From Talinum fruticosum (lineage: Eukaryota; Streptophyta; Magnoliopsida; Caryophyllales; Talinaceae), in contig JAITYX010000003.1 in the NCBI GenBank assembly GCA_021018815.1, forward strand, positions 4,760,501 to 4,824,500: a DNA stretch of 64,000 nucleotides, written 5' to 3'. Below are positions 33,190-44,313 of this stretch, in pieces. Every line of letters begins with the position of its first letter. The first letter of the stretch is position 1. The notes under the pieces are model-generated. The model was given only the letters and a program-made list of their open reading frames with translations. It was not told the origin of the DNA and ran no database searches. The position numbers were made by a program, and so were the translations under genes.

Positions 33190-34090
33190 TTCTTGATAAA
33201 TAACTTCCTATTACAAATAATGTTTTGTACCATGTTTTCTCTCCGTATGCGGATATAGAAAACATACCTACATTTCAAGTAATGGGTGATTTTCATGCTC
33301 AAGTGAATTTTTATTCCCGTGAAGATGATGCATATGATTTCTACAGGCTCCAAAGGCTTCAAATTTATGAAGGTTGTTGTAAATTGGATCTCTATTTTGC
33401 TAGTGAGCTTATATATGGTTACGGACCCTACATTCCTTGATATATGTTGGACTATAAACCTCCTAGAGCTCCTTTGATACCTTGGCAAATTCCCATGAAT
33501 TATGTGGATTCAACTTCCAAGTTTCCTAGGGAACCACTAGCTTATTATTTAGAGGAACGTCATCAAACCTACCATGATGCATACTATGGGCGAACTTTCA
33601 TTGAGGATGATAAGAATAGCTTTGAGGAATCTAGAAAAGAAGATTTCCAAATGACCAAGACACAAATTATAGACAATAATGTCAATGTTTCAAACAGTTG
33701 ACTCTCAATATTTTGTGGGTGAGGTAATTCAAAAGGAAGCAACACTCTACATATTAATCATGAAGCTTTTTTAAGGGAAATCATTAAACAGGTTGAGCAA
33801 CCAATTGAAAAGGAAGTGCAAGTAGAGATCTGTTTTTAGACTATTTCCAAAAGAAATTAGTTTGAAATAGGGAGTTGCTTGACCATGTTGACTTCTTCAT
33901 TCCTAAAGGCTTCTTTGTGAAAATTAAACGTCATCCAATGTTTGAAAGGTTACTAGCATGGGAGCATATTTTAAATGTTAAATTTCAGAAAATCTATCAT
34001 GAAGTTGAATCAATTCTATCTTCTTCATCCCTAATTTTAATTCAATTCAAAACTCGAGGTCGAGTTTTTCAACCGAGGAGGATGATGTAA
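33190..34090 (+). pseudogene. Unidentified decayed ORF
   Basis: Frames at 33225-33440, 33444-33701 and 33875-34090 read as pieces of one low-complexity-free protein: SPYADIENIPTFQVMGDFHA, YDFYRLQRLQIYEG, YKPPRAPLIPWQIPMNYVDS and LAWEHILNVKFQKIYHEVES. It ends in QFKTRGRVFQPRRMM before a stop. Amino-acid usage looks coding but I recognise no family. It is most likely transposon-derived, because AT-rich LTR-like sequence follows. Confidence 0.4.
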
Positions 34091-34912
34091 GATAATAATA
34101 AAGGAGAGATTAGAAGATATGGATATATCTCTTTAGTAGCATATGTGACATATATTTTGTCATTTTTATTATTTTCGTGGGTTTATTATTGACATATTTT
34201 AAGATAAGATCAAAAAAGATATTTAGTAGTATTTTATCGAGATTAGTTTCCTAGTCCATTAGGATAATATTCGGTTATGTATTTCTAGCCTTTTGTATTG
34301 TATATCTTATGTTTGGGTTTGCTAATATTAGCTAGTCTCTGAATTATACAAACCCCTTTGTGTAACTAGAGAAGGCAAATTATGGATATTTCTCTATCCT
34401 TTAATTATACAAACTCCTTTAGGACTCATATCTTTGAAACCAAATCTATAAACCTACATAGATTTGGCTCTCTCGCTACTTGGGAGCACTAGGTTTCCAT
34501 GTTAAGGGAACATAGCAGCTTCCAACACGAGAAAGTAATTCTAAAAAGTAACCCTGCCAAAATATATGAAAGAATTTTTTATAAACCCGATAAACAACAA
34601 GACACAAAGAGGAGCAAGGGAGTTGACTCCAATGGAACTCTTCCGGACCTACTTTCGCATACAGGGGAAGAAGGTGTAGTAACAGAACTCCAACACAATT
34701 AACCCTCAAGTTAAAAGAAAAAAGTAATAAGAATAAAAAGGTTGGTGGTTATTCATTAGGCTTCAATCTAACAAAAATTAAATATGCTTACTTTTCCTTA
34801 ATATTCCTTGCTTGTGGCCACTAGCGAAAGCTCCACTAGCTCACAGCCAAATATTCTAAAAATACAAGCTAATAATACTACCGATCTGCATGTATTTTTC
34901 AAAAGTCGATAA
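34091..34912. other. AT-rich region, possible unclassified LTR remnant
   Basis: No gene. A leader-like stretch with repeated AATTATACAAACYCCTTT (34344 and 34398, an approximate direct repeat) and polyadenylation-like T-rich sequence hint at an old LTR. Nothing definite is seen at 34480-34912. Confidence 0.3.
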
Positions 34913-35436
34913 TGAAGGTTTAGGTTTGAGAGTCTAAGTCACTCTAGAAGGAGGTGATAGGGTGAGAACAAAATTCTATGGAATTTGAAAATCTTTTAAG
35001 TAAGATCGGAACTCGGAAAAGCAAGCCGAGTCTAGATTGGACTCGAAAAGAAATGCACAAGTGATTTTACATGAAAGTCCTTTGGGGCAGAAAACCATGA
35101 CCGATGTTAATCCGGACACCAAGTCAAATCCATCATTTTGAATCCACAAAATACAAGGACTAACTCACAAAATTTTTCCCTTAGATAATTCCAAAATAGA
35201 TTTTTACTAGGAAGAGAAGTCGTCTTATCTCGCCTCATTACTTCCTAACCGAGATAACCATTATAGCTAGGTACAATTGAGCTATGTTAACCCTTCTAGC
35301 TTAGTCAAGGGAATACAAAAGAAAAGTGTATAGGGAATTGAAAGTGATTACAAGACTTTCTTGTTCAACTCGGAAAGTTGAAAAACTAAGTACAAGAGTT
35401 GAATGCTAGAAGTATAAGTATAAGAGTTAAGAATGT
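34913..35436 (-). mobile_element. Copia-family LTR, 3' part only
   Basis: On the - strand it ends AAACCTTCA at 34913 and matches the last 520 bp or so of the family LTR, from near AACTCTTGTACTTAG. At 35437 it is cut by the end of another LTR of the same family and orientation. This fits element B having inserted into an older LTR (inference). Confidence 0.7.
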
Positions 35437-36859
35437 TGAAGGTTTGCTCTTTGAGATTCTAAGTCACCCTAGAGGGGGTGAATAGGGTGATGAAGAAAAT
35501 TAAACAATTTTCGCACCAATACAAACCATAAGTAGATTCCGAGTCTAGATTTGACTCAAAAATACAAGAATACGGATATACATGAAAACCCTCCTAAAAC
35601 CACGGACATTGCTAATCCAAGCACCAAGTCAAATCCACTATTTTGAATCCACAAAATATAGAGGACTGACTCAACTAGAAATACTCCCTTAAATAATTCC
35701 TTACAATATTTTCCTAGACTCGAAGTTTCCTTATCCGATCTAGTACTTCCTAACCGAGGTAATCTTTACAATCAAGGACAACCGAGATGAGTTAACCCTT
35801 ATAGCTCAGTCAAGGGACTTACTAAGAAAGTAAAAAAGTATGTAACTGATCACAACACTTTCTTTATAACTCGGAAAATATGAAATATAGAGTTGGAGTT
35901 ATAAGTAAAAGATTGAGTAAGAATGAGAACAGAAATTACTTCAACAATAAGAACAGTTCCAACAATCTTCAAGTCTTGTGAAGTGGCTTCTATTTATAGC
36001 AAATCAAGCAAAGTGTCCGTTGAGTCTTGGTTCTGGATCGAAATCTTCACTACCCGTTGTAACGACTATTCCGAGTCACTCGTAAAAGATCCGATGGGAT
36101 GTGAACGTTGTGCAACGGCTCTTGTCTCCAAAAATGGTCCAATCACTTAGTGGTGACTGAAAACTGTGGTGGAAACAAGTGTTAGGCCTGGAGTTGGAGT
36201 TTTCCAATTTTGAAAACAAACAACCCCGACACGGTGTCTAAGCCATGACCGGAAGTAGCTAAAACTTATCTGCTGGTGTTTAACGGCTAGAAGCTAATTG
36301 CTTGTGAAATTTAAAAATGAATTAGCCTCATTTGAATAACCTACAAAAGCAAACCACATTGGTTCTCAAAGTACAAAATACTTTGGTCCAAGATTAGGCA
36401 TAGATAATGATTAAATCATAATAATTAAATGCTTAATTATCTTTGGCCTAAAAGAATGAAATTTTCTTAGTCTAATCTATGATAGGTTCAAATTCCATCT
36501 TGAGTCAATCCTTAAATAATCAAGTTAGAAAGAATAGAATATCAAAGTATCACAACTTGAACTAGTCAAATAATTCTCAATGAGATAAACTGACTTAGAA
36601 TAATGAATTAACGTTGTTATTCGCTTTCGTTGAAATACAAAGTTAGTGCTTAGAATTAATGTATTAGAAAGATTATTTGAGCATACGATGGTTCTCAGTG
36701 ATGTCCGAGTGAGTCGAAACATTAGTGTAGAAGATATGCGATAAAGTGCTTTCCGAGTCGCTCGTAACATAATGAAAACATAGATAAAAGTTTCTATAAT
36801 GCTTAGAATGACTTAGAATCAAAATCTAACAGAGATAGAGATTTATACCTGAATCTTCA
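35437..36859 (-). mobile_element. 3' LTR of copia element B
   Basis: 1423 bp. On the - strand it starts TGAAGATTCAGG at 36859 after a polypurine tract and ends GAGCAAACCTTCA at 35437. It carries all family blocks: GGACCAAAGTATTTT (36385-36400), a TATA box (35989), TCCCTTGACTGAG (about 35810) and TATTCACCCCCTCTAGGGTG (about 35470). Confidence 0.85.
35989..35999 (-). promoter_or_regulatory. TATA box in the LTR of copia B
   Basis: CTATAAATAGA on the - strand, followed by AGCCACTTCACAAGACTTG as in the other family LTRs. Confidence 0.7.
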
Positions 36860-36876
36860 ATCTCCCCCTTTTTCAT
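36860..36876 (-). promoter_or_regulatory. Polypurine tract of copia B
   Basis: On the - strand GATGAAAAAGGGGGAGA precedes the LTR start. Confidence 0.75.
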
Positions 36877-37324
36877 CAAAGGCATTTTATACTTAAGATA
36901 GAAACTTGTTAGTTTAAAAACATGAGTTTTCATCGCCAATGATCAAAGCGAGAAATAATGTTCTCTTAAGTATTAGAGCAAAGAGTGACATAAGATACTT
37001 ATAACGTGTAGCTCGGATTATAACTCGTAACAGTTGTGAGGAAAATAAATCGAGAGGAAAAAAATAATAAAGCAGATTGTATCATGAACAAGTATTAGAG
37101 CATCGGAGCAAAAAAATATAACTCGTAAATAAGTATGCTTAAAAAGTAACAATCATTCATTGCTCGGGAAAAGGTGGAACTCCCCTAAACTAAACATCAA
37201 GTATTCTATTATTTTCTCCCTCTAGCATTTCATCAAAAAGAGGGAAGAAAAACATAGCGAGATAGGTACAACCGATGTTGGACAAAAGAAAATAGAAACA
37301 AAAACAAAGAAAAGAAATGAACTA
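36877..37324 (-). other. 3' untranslated part of copia B
   Basis: AT-rich, no gene. Matches 5386-5889 of element A in order and content. Confidence 0.5.
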
Positions 37325-38915
37325 AGAAAAGGGGGCTTGATGTTTGGAGGAGGAGGGACGAGCAATGCGCCTACGCCTATATGCTCGCGTAGAAGTGGAT
37401 GAAAGGGCAGCTGCAAGACTCGGGATATCTAGAATTTTCTCCGTCCTAGTTCTCGTGAACCAAGGGCACATCATCCTCGGGCTTGTCTTCGTCGAAAACA
37501 CCAATGGGTTGTGCTTCAGGGACGGCGTCTTAGGACTAAGCAACTTCGCCGACCTCGCTCGACCCACTTAGAGCATGATCCGAGGAGATCGGCTTTGGTT
37601 CCTGGTTCTTTTACATCTTGGCCCTCGGCCTCTTCTTTTTCTTTGTCCTCTTCTTCCTTCTTCTCGGTGTCTCCTTCCTCAAGTTGAGCTTCTTCCTTAG
37701 CTTCCTCTTCTACCTAGGCTAAGGTAGACTTAGTTAGGCTGGAGGACTCCTCGAAGTATCAGTAGTATCCGAGTCCTCGTAGCTTTCGATCTTCGTTCTT
37801 GGAGGATTTGGAGCCGTTGCGCTGTTGCTTGATGGTGTCCTTGAGCTCGATCGTCGGATCCTGGTTCTCTTGGATCTAAGACTCGCACGATCTTTTGGTT
37901 AATAACCGGGTTTTGAAGAACAAACTTGAAAGAGCGGAGAGTGTTTTGAAATCCTTCAGACATAGAAGCAATTTTGTTTACCAACTCGGAAAACACAACA
38001 AGTAGAGGGTGGAGGAGGTGTAGAGAAGTAGAGGGACCAGCAAAAGGGGATGGCAAGGCTGGTGTAGTCTAAGTCCGGTGGGTGGAGGAGAAAGAGGTCT
38101 CAACTCGGACTCCATGAACCCGCACACGAGGTTTGACTTCCCGGTACCCGTACCCCAAAAGCTCTTTTCTCGCCAACGACAATGACAGACCTCGAGAGAC
38201 AGCAGTGGGTTCTGCAGGGAAGGGGACTTTGAACTGTTTGAAAATAATAGTCAAAAGGGCTCCGAAAGGAAATGGAGCAGATTTCTTTAAGTGAGGTGGC
38301 ATAGAAGCCATCTCGCTCAATGATAGAAGGGAAGAGGTCTACATTGTAGCCCTCTAAGATATTGAACAAAACTTTGAGAATCTTGGAATTAGAATTCTCT
38401 TTGTTGGAATGATGAGCGAAAAAGGTCATCATCAAAATGAAACAAAGAAATCTTGCCTCGGCTTTCATCCGAGTCATTGAGAAATTCTTTCGTGACTCGA
38501 GAACTTCCTTGGCATACTTCTCGAAGAATTCATCAGCAATCTCCATAAAAGGTATGGGATTGGAATTCGAAAGAGAGAAAAGACTTTGAAAAGTCTATGA
38601 AGAAGGGAGAGGTTGATATAAACAACCTTCTCTTGAACTCTTGAGGTAATGATTCCCTCGAGTAGGACATGTTTGCATAGAACTCGGCAACGAGTTCCGG
38701 GTAAATGAATTCACTAAACTACAAATAATTGTAAACCCAAGTATTTTTCATGTGAGGCAACCATGAGAAAGAAGTGGTTGGGAAGAATTTATCATCCAAC
38801 GTGAGGTGTTAGGTGATAGAGATTCTTGAAGGAATAGAGGTTCCTTCTTGAGCATTTTTGGTGTGGGGCTTTTGGTAGCCAAACCCAATTCTTGACCCGA
38901 TTCTCGCTTTGGCAT
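37325..38915 (-). pseudogene. Copia B extra post-pol ORF, plant-transposon-domain-like plus coiled coil, broken
   Basis: The start ATG at 38915 (MPKRESGQELGLATKSPTP) follows a TATA-type leader. In shifting frames it gives LDDKFFPTTSFS, FSEFIYPELVAEFYANMSYS, DEFFEKYAKEVLESRKNFSM, MKAEARFLCFILMMTFFAHH, ILKVLFNILEGYNVDLFPSI and FPFGALLTIIFKQFKVPF (38258-38205). The order resembles the Pfam domain called putative plant transposon protein (I think PF20167). A helical region (MSEGFQNTLRSFKFVLQNP) follows and an RRRRIARPS-like basic end lies near 37380. Length about 530 codons. Copy A has the same order. Proposed role unknown; in Sireviruses this place holds an envelope-like ORF. Confidence 0.7.
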
Positions 38916-39061
38916 AGTGAATTACGAGAAACAGAGAGAATAAGAAAAGAAAGAGAGTAGAGAAAGCTTCAAAATAAGAGAGAGAATATGAGTGGACAAA
39001 TGCCGAGAGTAGAGAGCAAGTAATTAGTGAGCAAAGTAAAGAAAAGAAGGTAAAGGGGTGC

Positions 39062-39071
39062 TATTTATAGC
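39062..39071 (-). promoter_or_regulatory. TATA box ahead of the extra ORF of copia B
   Basis: CTATAAATAG on the - strand, in the middle of the element and outside any LTR. The pyrimidine-rich leader and the ATG about 145 bp on make it promoter-like. Confidence 0.5.
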
Positions 39072-39150
39072 GAAAAGTAATGACCTTCAATCTTCGATCC
39101 GACCCGAATACCAAGCAAGTACTCTCGGACTAGTGTGACGTTCCGCACTT

Positions 39151-39220
39151 CAACGGCTAGTAATCCAACAGACTTTCTTCCAACGGCTAGTAATCCAACA
39201 GACTTTCTTCCAATGGCTAG
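39151..39220. repeat. 30-bp tandem repeat, 2.3 copies
   Basis: CAACGGCTAGTAATCCAACA plus GACTTTCTTC occurs twice without change (39151-39180, 39181-39210), then CAATGGCTAG starts a third. Confidence 0.9.
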
Positions 39221-39500
39221 TTTTCTCTAATTGAAACGCGTGGCGAGAGAGAGAGAAAGAAGAAAAGAGTTTTCAAAAAGATTTATGAAATTCTCCATTT
39301 ATCTAGAGATGATCTCGGAGATTTTATGTCCAATTTGCTCCAAAACCGAGTTTGACTTAGTATGATTTCCGAGTAACTAAGAACACTTAGAGAACTAATA
39401 AGTCACAGACTCGGTCTCACTCGACCAACTAATCCATTCGTTATTGAAAAACACATAACACATAATTATGCAAGGATAATTCACTTAATAAATCACATAA

Positions 39501-40030
39501 TCATGCATTAATCATACCAAGCTCATTCTTAATAAAGCAAAATTGATCTTCACTAAGTGGCTTAGCAAAAATATCAGCTAACTGAAATTTCATAGGAATG
39601 AATTCAAGTTCAATATCACCTTTCTCATAGTGGTCTCTCGAAAATGATACCTAATCTCAATATGCTTTGTCTTTGAGTGGTGGACTAGATTCTTGGTAAT
39701 ACTTATTGCACTCCGATTGTCATACTTGCTTGGGATAAATGTAAATAATAGCCCTAGATCCTTCAAGTTTGTATGCTCCTATTGTGCTCTTTCTATCAAT
39801 TTTGTATCCAAGCATAATCAACATCCGAGTATCCAAGTGAGAGTCAATTCCGAGTCTTTTGAAAACCATAGACCAGGATTTTGAGTCCCCGCAAGATATC
39901 TCGAAAATTTTCTTCACCACAGTGAGATGTGATTCTTTTGGATTAGCTTGAAATCTTGCACACAGCAAACACCGAACATGATATCTAGCCTACTAGATGT
40001 GAGATAAAGTAGAGATCCAATCATACCTCT
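39501..40030 (-). pseudogene. Copia B RNase H and pol C-terminus
   Basis: Reads on the - strand through ARFQANPKESHLTVVKKIFE and YKIDRKSTIGAYK (39968-39750). The last codons end in a stop at 39503-39501, at the same place relative to the family as 3085 in A. Interrupted by stops. Confidence 0.8.
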
Positions 40031-40800
40031 GTAGAGTTTCTAATCTATAACTTTACCTTTCTAGTTTGAGTCGAGTTTTAAACTGCTACTCATAGGTGTT
40101 GCTGCATGCATCACATCTTGTAGTTTGTACTTCTTCAAAAGCTCCTTGGTATACTTGGATTGATGGACATAAATTCCCTCCTTGTCTTGTTTAATTTGTA
40201 GACCAAGAAAGAAGTTGGGTTCTCCTATCATACGTATCCGGAACTCCTGTCTCATCAACTCAAAAACTCTTGACATAGAGTTTCATTAGTAGCTCCAAAA
40301 TGATGTCATCAACATAAATCTAAACGAGAAGAAAATCTTTCCCCTTGGTTTTTATGAAAAGAGTTTTGTCAATCTGACCTCTTTTGAAATCATTTTCAAC
40401 CAAGGAACTGCTCGATCTTTCATACCAAGCTCTAGGAGCCTATTTAAGACCATATAGAGCCTTGCAATCTAAAAACATGATTTGGAAATTCTAAGTTTTC
40501 AAATTCAGGGGGTTGCTCAACATAATCTTCTTGTTGAATGAAACCATTATGAAAAGCACATTTAACATCCATCCGAGAAAGCTTGATATTCATGCTAGAT
40601 GCAAATGCTAACAGGATTCCGATTGCCTCAATCCCGGGAACAGTGCAAAGGTTTCCCACAATCATTCCCTTCCTCTTGATTGTAACCCCGAGTAACAAGT
40701 CTAGCCTTATTTCCGACTACCAACCCTTCCTCATCCAAGTTTATTCTTAAAAACCCATTTGGCTCCTATGACTGGGTGGTTAAAAGGTCGTTTGGTTAGA
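40031..40800 (-). pseudogene. Copia B reverse transcriptase, broken, interrupted by a solo LTR
   Basis: On the - strand: IGILLAFASSMNIKLSRMDV and CAFHNGFIQQEDYVEQPPEF (40640-40495), the catalytic IYVDD (40322-40308), then IGEPNFFLGLQIKQDKEGIY and VHQSKYTKELLKKYKLQDV. The N-terminal side is cut at 40803 by the solo LTR and continues at 42416. Frame changes near 40440 and 40690. Confidence 0.85.
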
Positions 40801-40803
40801 GTC

Positions 40804-42410
40804 CGAAGACTCACACTTTACTCAAGCATTATTCCGAGTCCTATCAAAGGAATCAGGTATAAGAATTTCTAACTTATAAAGTTTTGATTCCAAGGCATTC
40901 TCTCGTATCTTAGAAACTTTTCCGAGTGATATAGTATTTTCTCTAAGTGATATGGCATTTACTTCATGTAATTTTTGCTTGTCTCTAAGTGACTCGTAAA
41001 ATATATATGCACTCAAGCTGTCTCACTCGGCTCTCAGTCCCTTATCACTTAGATTTATCGCATGTTGAAATGACTAGTATTTCGCTTAACCGCACTCAGT
41101 GTCGACTTCATGTTATAAGTCCTATTCTGTTATAGTCGGCGCTTCTAGTCCGAATCATGCTTAGTCTAGATCAAGTTTGTTTCACCTCGATATTCGTTGT
41201 GTAAATTGATTCTCGCTTAGACTAACTCGGATGGAATTTTGAGTTTCATAGATATTAGACTCGTAAAATTCCATTCTTTTCTCGACTCGGATAATTAGTC
41301 ATTCACTTATCTTAATTATATTATTATCCGTGTCTAATCTTGGACCAAAGTATTTTATACTTTGAGAACTAATTTGATTTACTTTTGTAGGTTATTCAAA
41401 CGAGGATACACTTTTTGAAATACAAAAGTAACCGGCTTCAAAACGTCAAATCACCAAGCAGACATGGGTTTTCGCCTTCTCGACCTAGCCCCGTAAGATT
41501 GTGTCGTGGTCGTTTGTTTCCAAATCTGGAAAACTAAAACGCCAAGCTTAACGGTGGTTTCCACCTTATCCTTCAAGACACCGCCGAGTGGTTTTGGGAC
41601 TTCCAAAAGAGTTAAGAACCGTTGCCCAACGTTCATATCACAACGGATACTTTCTAAGTGACTCGTAAAGTCCTTAACAACGGTCACAAAAGACTCTCGG
41701 TCGAAGATGGACTCAACGGCTATGCTGCTCGGTCATCTATAAATAGAAGCCAACTCTCAAGACTTGAAGATTGTCGAACCTATTGTTAATACACATACTT
41801 GAGTGAAAGTCATTGTATTCATTCTCAATCTTCTACTTATAACTCCCACTCGTAATTCATTATATTCTGAGTTGTAAGGTCTTGTACTTCGTTACAAACA
41901 CTTTCTTCTTACTTTCTAAGTAAGGTCCCTTGACTGAGTCGTAAAGGTTAACTCAGCTTAGTTGTCCCTAGCTGTAAGGGTTATCTCAGCTAGGAAGTAC
42001 TAGATCGGATAAGGGAACTTCTAAGTTTAGGAAAAACTTGTAAAGAGTTGTCTAAGGGAGCAACTCGGGTTCGATCAGCCTACGGTATTTTGTGGACTCA
42101 AAATAGTGGATTTGACTTCGTGCTTGGATTAGCACGGTCCGTGGTTTTTTGCCCCAGGAGGGTTTCCACGTAATGTCCGTGTCTTTACTTTCTCGGCTCA
42201 TTCTAGACTCGGACATACTCGGTTGCAGCTTGAATCGCTTCCTTACTTTTTACCGAGATTCCGAGTTCATACTTTTCCGACCTCGTTTTAGACTCGGAAT
42301 CCGTTTCTGTCTCTACTTTGACAAAAAGAGTTCAATCTTCACGAAAATCCTCCATCACCCTATTCACCCCCTCTCTAGGGCGACTCGGACTCTCCCCGAG
42401 CAAACCTTCG
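40804..42410 (+). mobile_element. Solo copia-family LTR nested in element B
   Basis: 1607 bp in the opposite orientation to B. It starts CGAAGACTC and ends CAAACCTTCG, so both termini are TG-to-CG / CA-to-CG variants. The flanks GAGTC (40799-40803) and TAGTC (42411-42415) are an imperfect 5-bp duplication, and B's RT region continues across it. A TATA box is at 41737-41747. No internal sequence, so it arose by LTR-LTR recombination. Confidence 0.85.
41737..41747 (+). promoter_or_regulatory. TATA box of the nested solo LTR
   Basis: CTATAAATAGA, followed by AGCCAACTCTCAAGACTTG, as in the sister LTRs. Confidence 0.7.
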
Positions 42411-42415
42411 TAGTC

Positions 42416-42866
42416 CGGACTTGGTTTCTTTCAAATTGAGTAAGCTCTTCTCACATGGCCTCTACCCATAGAGGTTCATTTAGGGCCTCTAGTGCATTTT
42501 TGGGTTCGGATAATGATATGAATGCAGAATATGCACACAGATTATGCAAAGAAGATCGAGTTCTTACCCCACTATTGATATCGGACGAGTATATTTTTAG
42601 GTGGGTGACTAGATGCATATTTAAAAGGTTTACCTATCCTTTGATTTACCAAGTTTATTGGTTGAATAGTCCGATCTTCGGTTGGTTGATCTTCCTAAAT
42701 CTCCGTGTCGACTTGTTCTTCAAGCATTCCGAGCTAGCTCTTGAACTTGTTCGATCCGAGTCATAACATTCGGATTTACTACGTTCCGAGTTGCCTCAAT
42801 AGTTCTGTTTTGACTCGTTCGAGCTCAGCTTCAAGCAAGATCGTCTTCATCTCTCGGACACCGAGA
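42416..42866 (-). pseudogene. Copia B integrase-RT linker
   Basis: Corresponds to 1240-1680 of A on the - strand: the hydrophilic linker followed by the Asn/Ala-rich stretch before the RT. At about 42866 it joins the protease-side segment directly, so the integrase core present in A (about 480-1200) is missing. Confidence 0.7.
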
Positions 42867-43190
42867 GCTTAGTCTCTTTGGTGAGTGCATCGAAATGTAG
42901 CAGCTTGGTCCGAGTGAACATTACCTCTTGTCCTTTGTCACACAGCTGAGAAATGCCGAGGAGATTGTATTTCAGCCCTTTTACAAGATAGAATGGACTA
43001 ACCGAGTTGTTTCCTTCACCAATGTTGCCAATCCCTACTATCTCACCTTTTCTATTGTCTCCAAATTTGACTTTTCTTCCTTTAAAATTTTCCAACTCGG
43101 AAAAGAGCCTTGAATCTCCCGACATGTGACGTGAGCAACCACTATCTAAGTACCAATGACCTTTCTTGTTCTTCCGAGTTACCTGCAAGA
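42847..43190 (-). pseudogene. Copia B protease region
   Basis: The open frame 43188-42847 reads VTRKNKKGHWYLDSGCSRHM, with the aspartic protease motif, then VGIGNIGEGNNSVSPFYLVK, LKYNLLGISQLCDKGQEVMF and ends SVSER. It matches bases 1-220 of A. The catalytic Asp is intact; the rest of pol is not joined in frame. Confidence 0.8.
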
Positions 43191-43275
43191 CGTAAACAAA
43201 CTAACCCTTCTCACTTCCTTTCGATTTTGTCTTAGGTTTTCTAACTCATTTTTCAAAACATTGCTCTCAGTAGTA
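43191..43275 (-). pseudogene. Copia B gag-pol junction, stub
   Basis: On the - strand a basic stretch (PKTKSKGSEKG) like the end of copia gag precedes the protease. It is cut at 43276 by the start of another LTR fragment. The rest of gag is absent. Confidence 0.5.
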
Positions 43276-44313
43276 AGAAAGATAATTATGCACTTAATTA
43301 TCTTAATTAATTTATTATCTCGTGTCTAACCTTGGACCAAAGTATTTTATACTTTGAGAACCAAATTGATTTACTTTTGTAGGTTATTCAAACGAGGTTA
43401 TCCTACTTTTGATTTAGAAAAGTAACCGGCTTCAAAATGTCAAATCACCACCGGACAAGGCTTTTCCTACTTCGACCTAGGCCCAAACACTATGTCGAGA
43501 TTGTCCGTTTCCAAAACTGGAAATCTTCAACGCTAACCTCAATGGTGGTTTCCACCCTACCTTTCGGACACTACCAGGTGGTTTGGGACATCAAAAGGAG
43601 TCAAGAGTGGTTGCCCAACGTTCACACCTCAACGGATATTTTCTAAGTCACTCGGAAAAGCCATTGCAACGGTCACAAAGGATTCTAATAAGAAGATAGT
43701 CACAACGGCTAATCCGCTCGGTCATCTATAAATAGAAGCCAACTCTCAAGACTTGAAGATTGCTGAAACCATTGTCAAATACACATACTTAAGAAAAAGC
43801 CGTTGTATTCACATTCAATCTTCTACTTACAACTCCAACTCTGTACTTAATATCTTTCCGAGTTGTAAGGTCTTGTAATCAATTACAAACACTTATTCTT
43901 ACTTTTTGAGTAAGGTCCCTTGACCGAGCTGTAAGGGTTAACTCAGCTCGGTTATCCCTAACTCGTAAAGGTTACCTCGGTTAGGAAGTACTAGACCAGA
44001 TAAGGGAACCTCTTAGTCTAGGAAAATCATGTAAGGAATTGTCTAAGGGAGCAATTCGGTTAAGTCTTTCTACTGTATTTTGTGGATTCAAAATAGTGGA
44101 TTTGACTTGGTGCTTGGATTAGCAATGACCATGGTTTTTTACCCCAGGAGGGTTTCTACATAATTTCTAAGTTAACACTTTTCTAAGTCCAATCTAGACT
44201 CGGACTGTCTCAAAGTCGGCTTTAGTTTTAATCTTCCATTCTTTGTTCTAATTTCCTCATCACCCTATTCACCCCCTCTAGGGTGACTTAACTTCTCCAA
44301 GAGCAAACCTTCA
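43276..44313 (+). mobile_element. Copia-family LTR, 5' truncated
   Basis: From ATAATTATGC it aligns with the last 1.04 kb of the family LTR and ends AGAGCAAACCTTCA at 44313. The first 450-500 bp are missing. A TATA box is at 43726-43735. Confidence 0.8.
43726..43735 (+). promoter_or_regulatory. TATA box of the truncated copia LTR
   Basis: CTATAAATAG, followed by AAGCCAACTCTCAAGACTTG. Confidence 0.7.

Larger units (their letters stand above)
38916..39500 (-). other. Leader between copia B pol and the extra ORF
   Basis: Non-coding. In the - strand sense: TATA box (39062-39071), then about 145 bp of CT-rich leader to the ATG at 38915. A 30-bp tandem repeat lies at 39151-39210. Confidence 0.6.
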
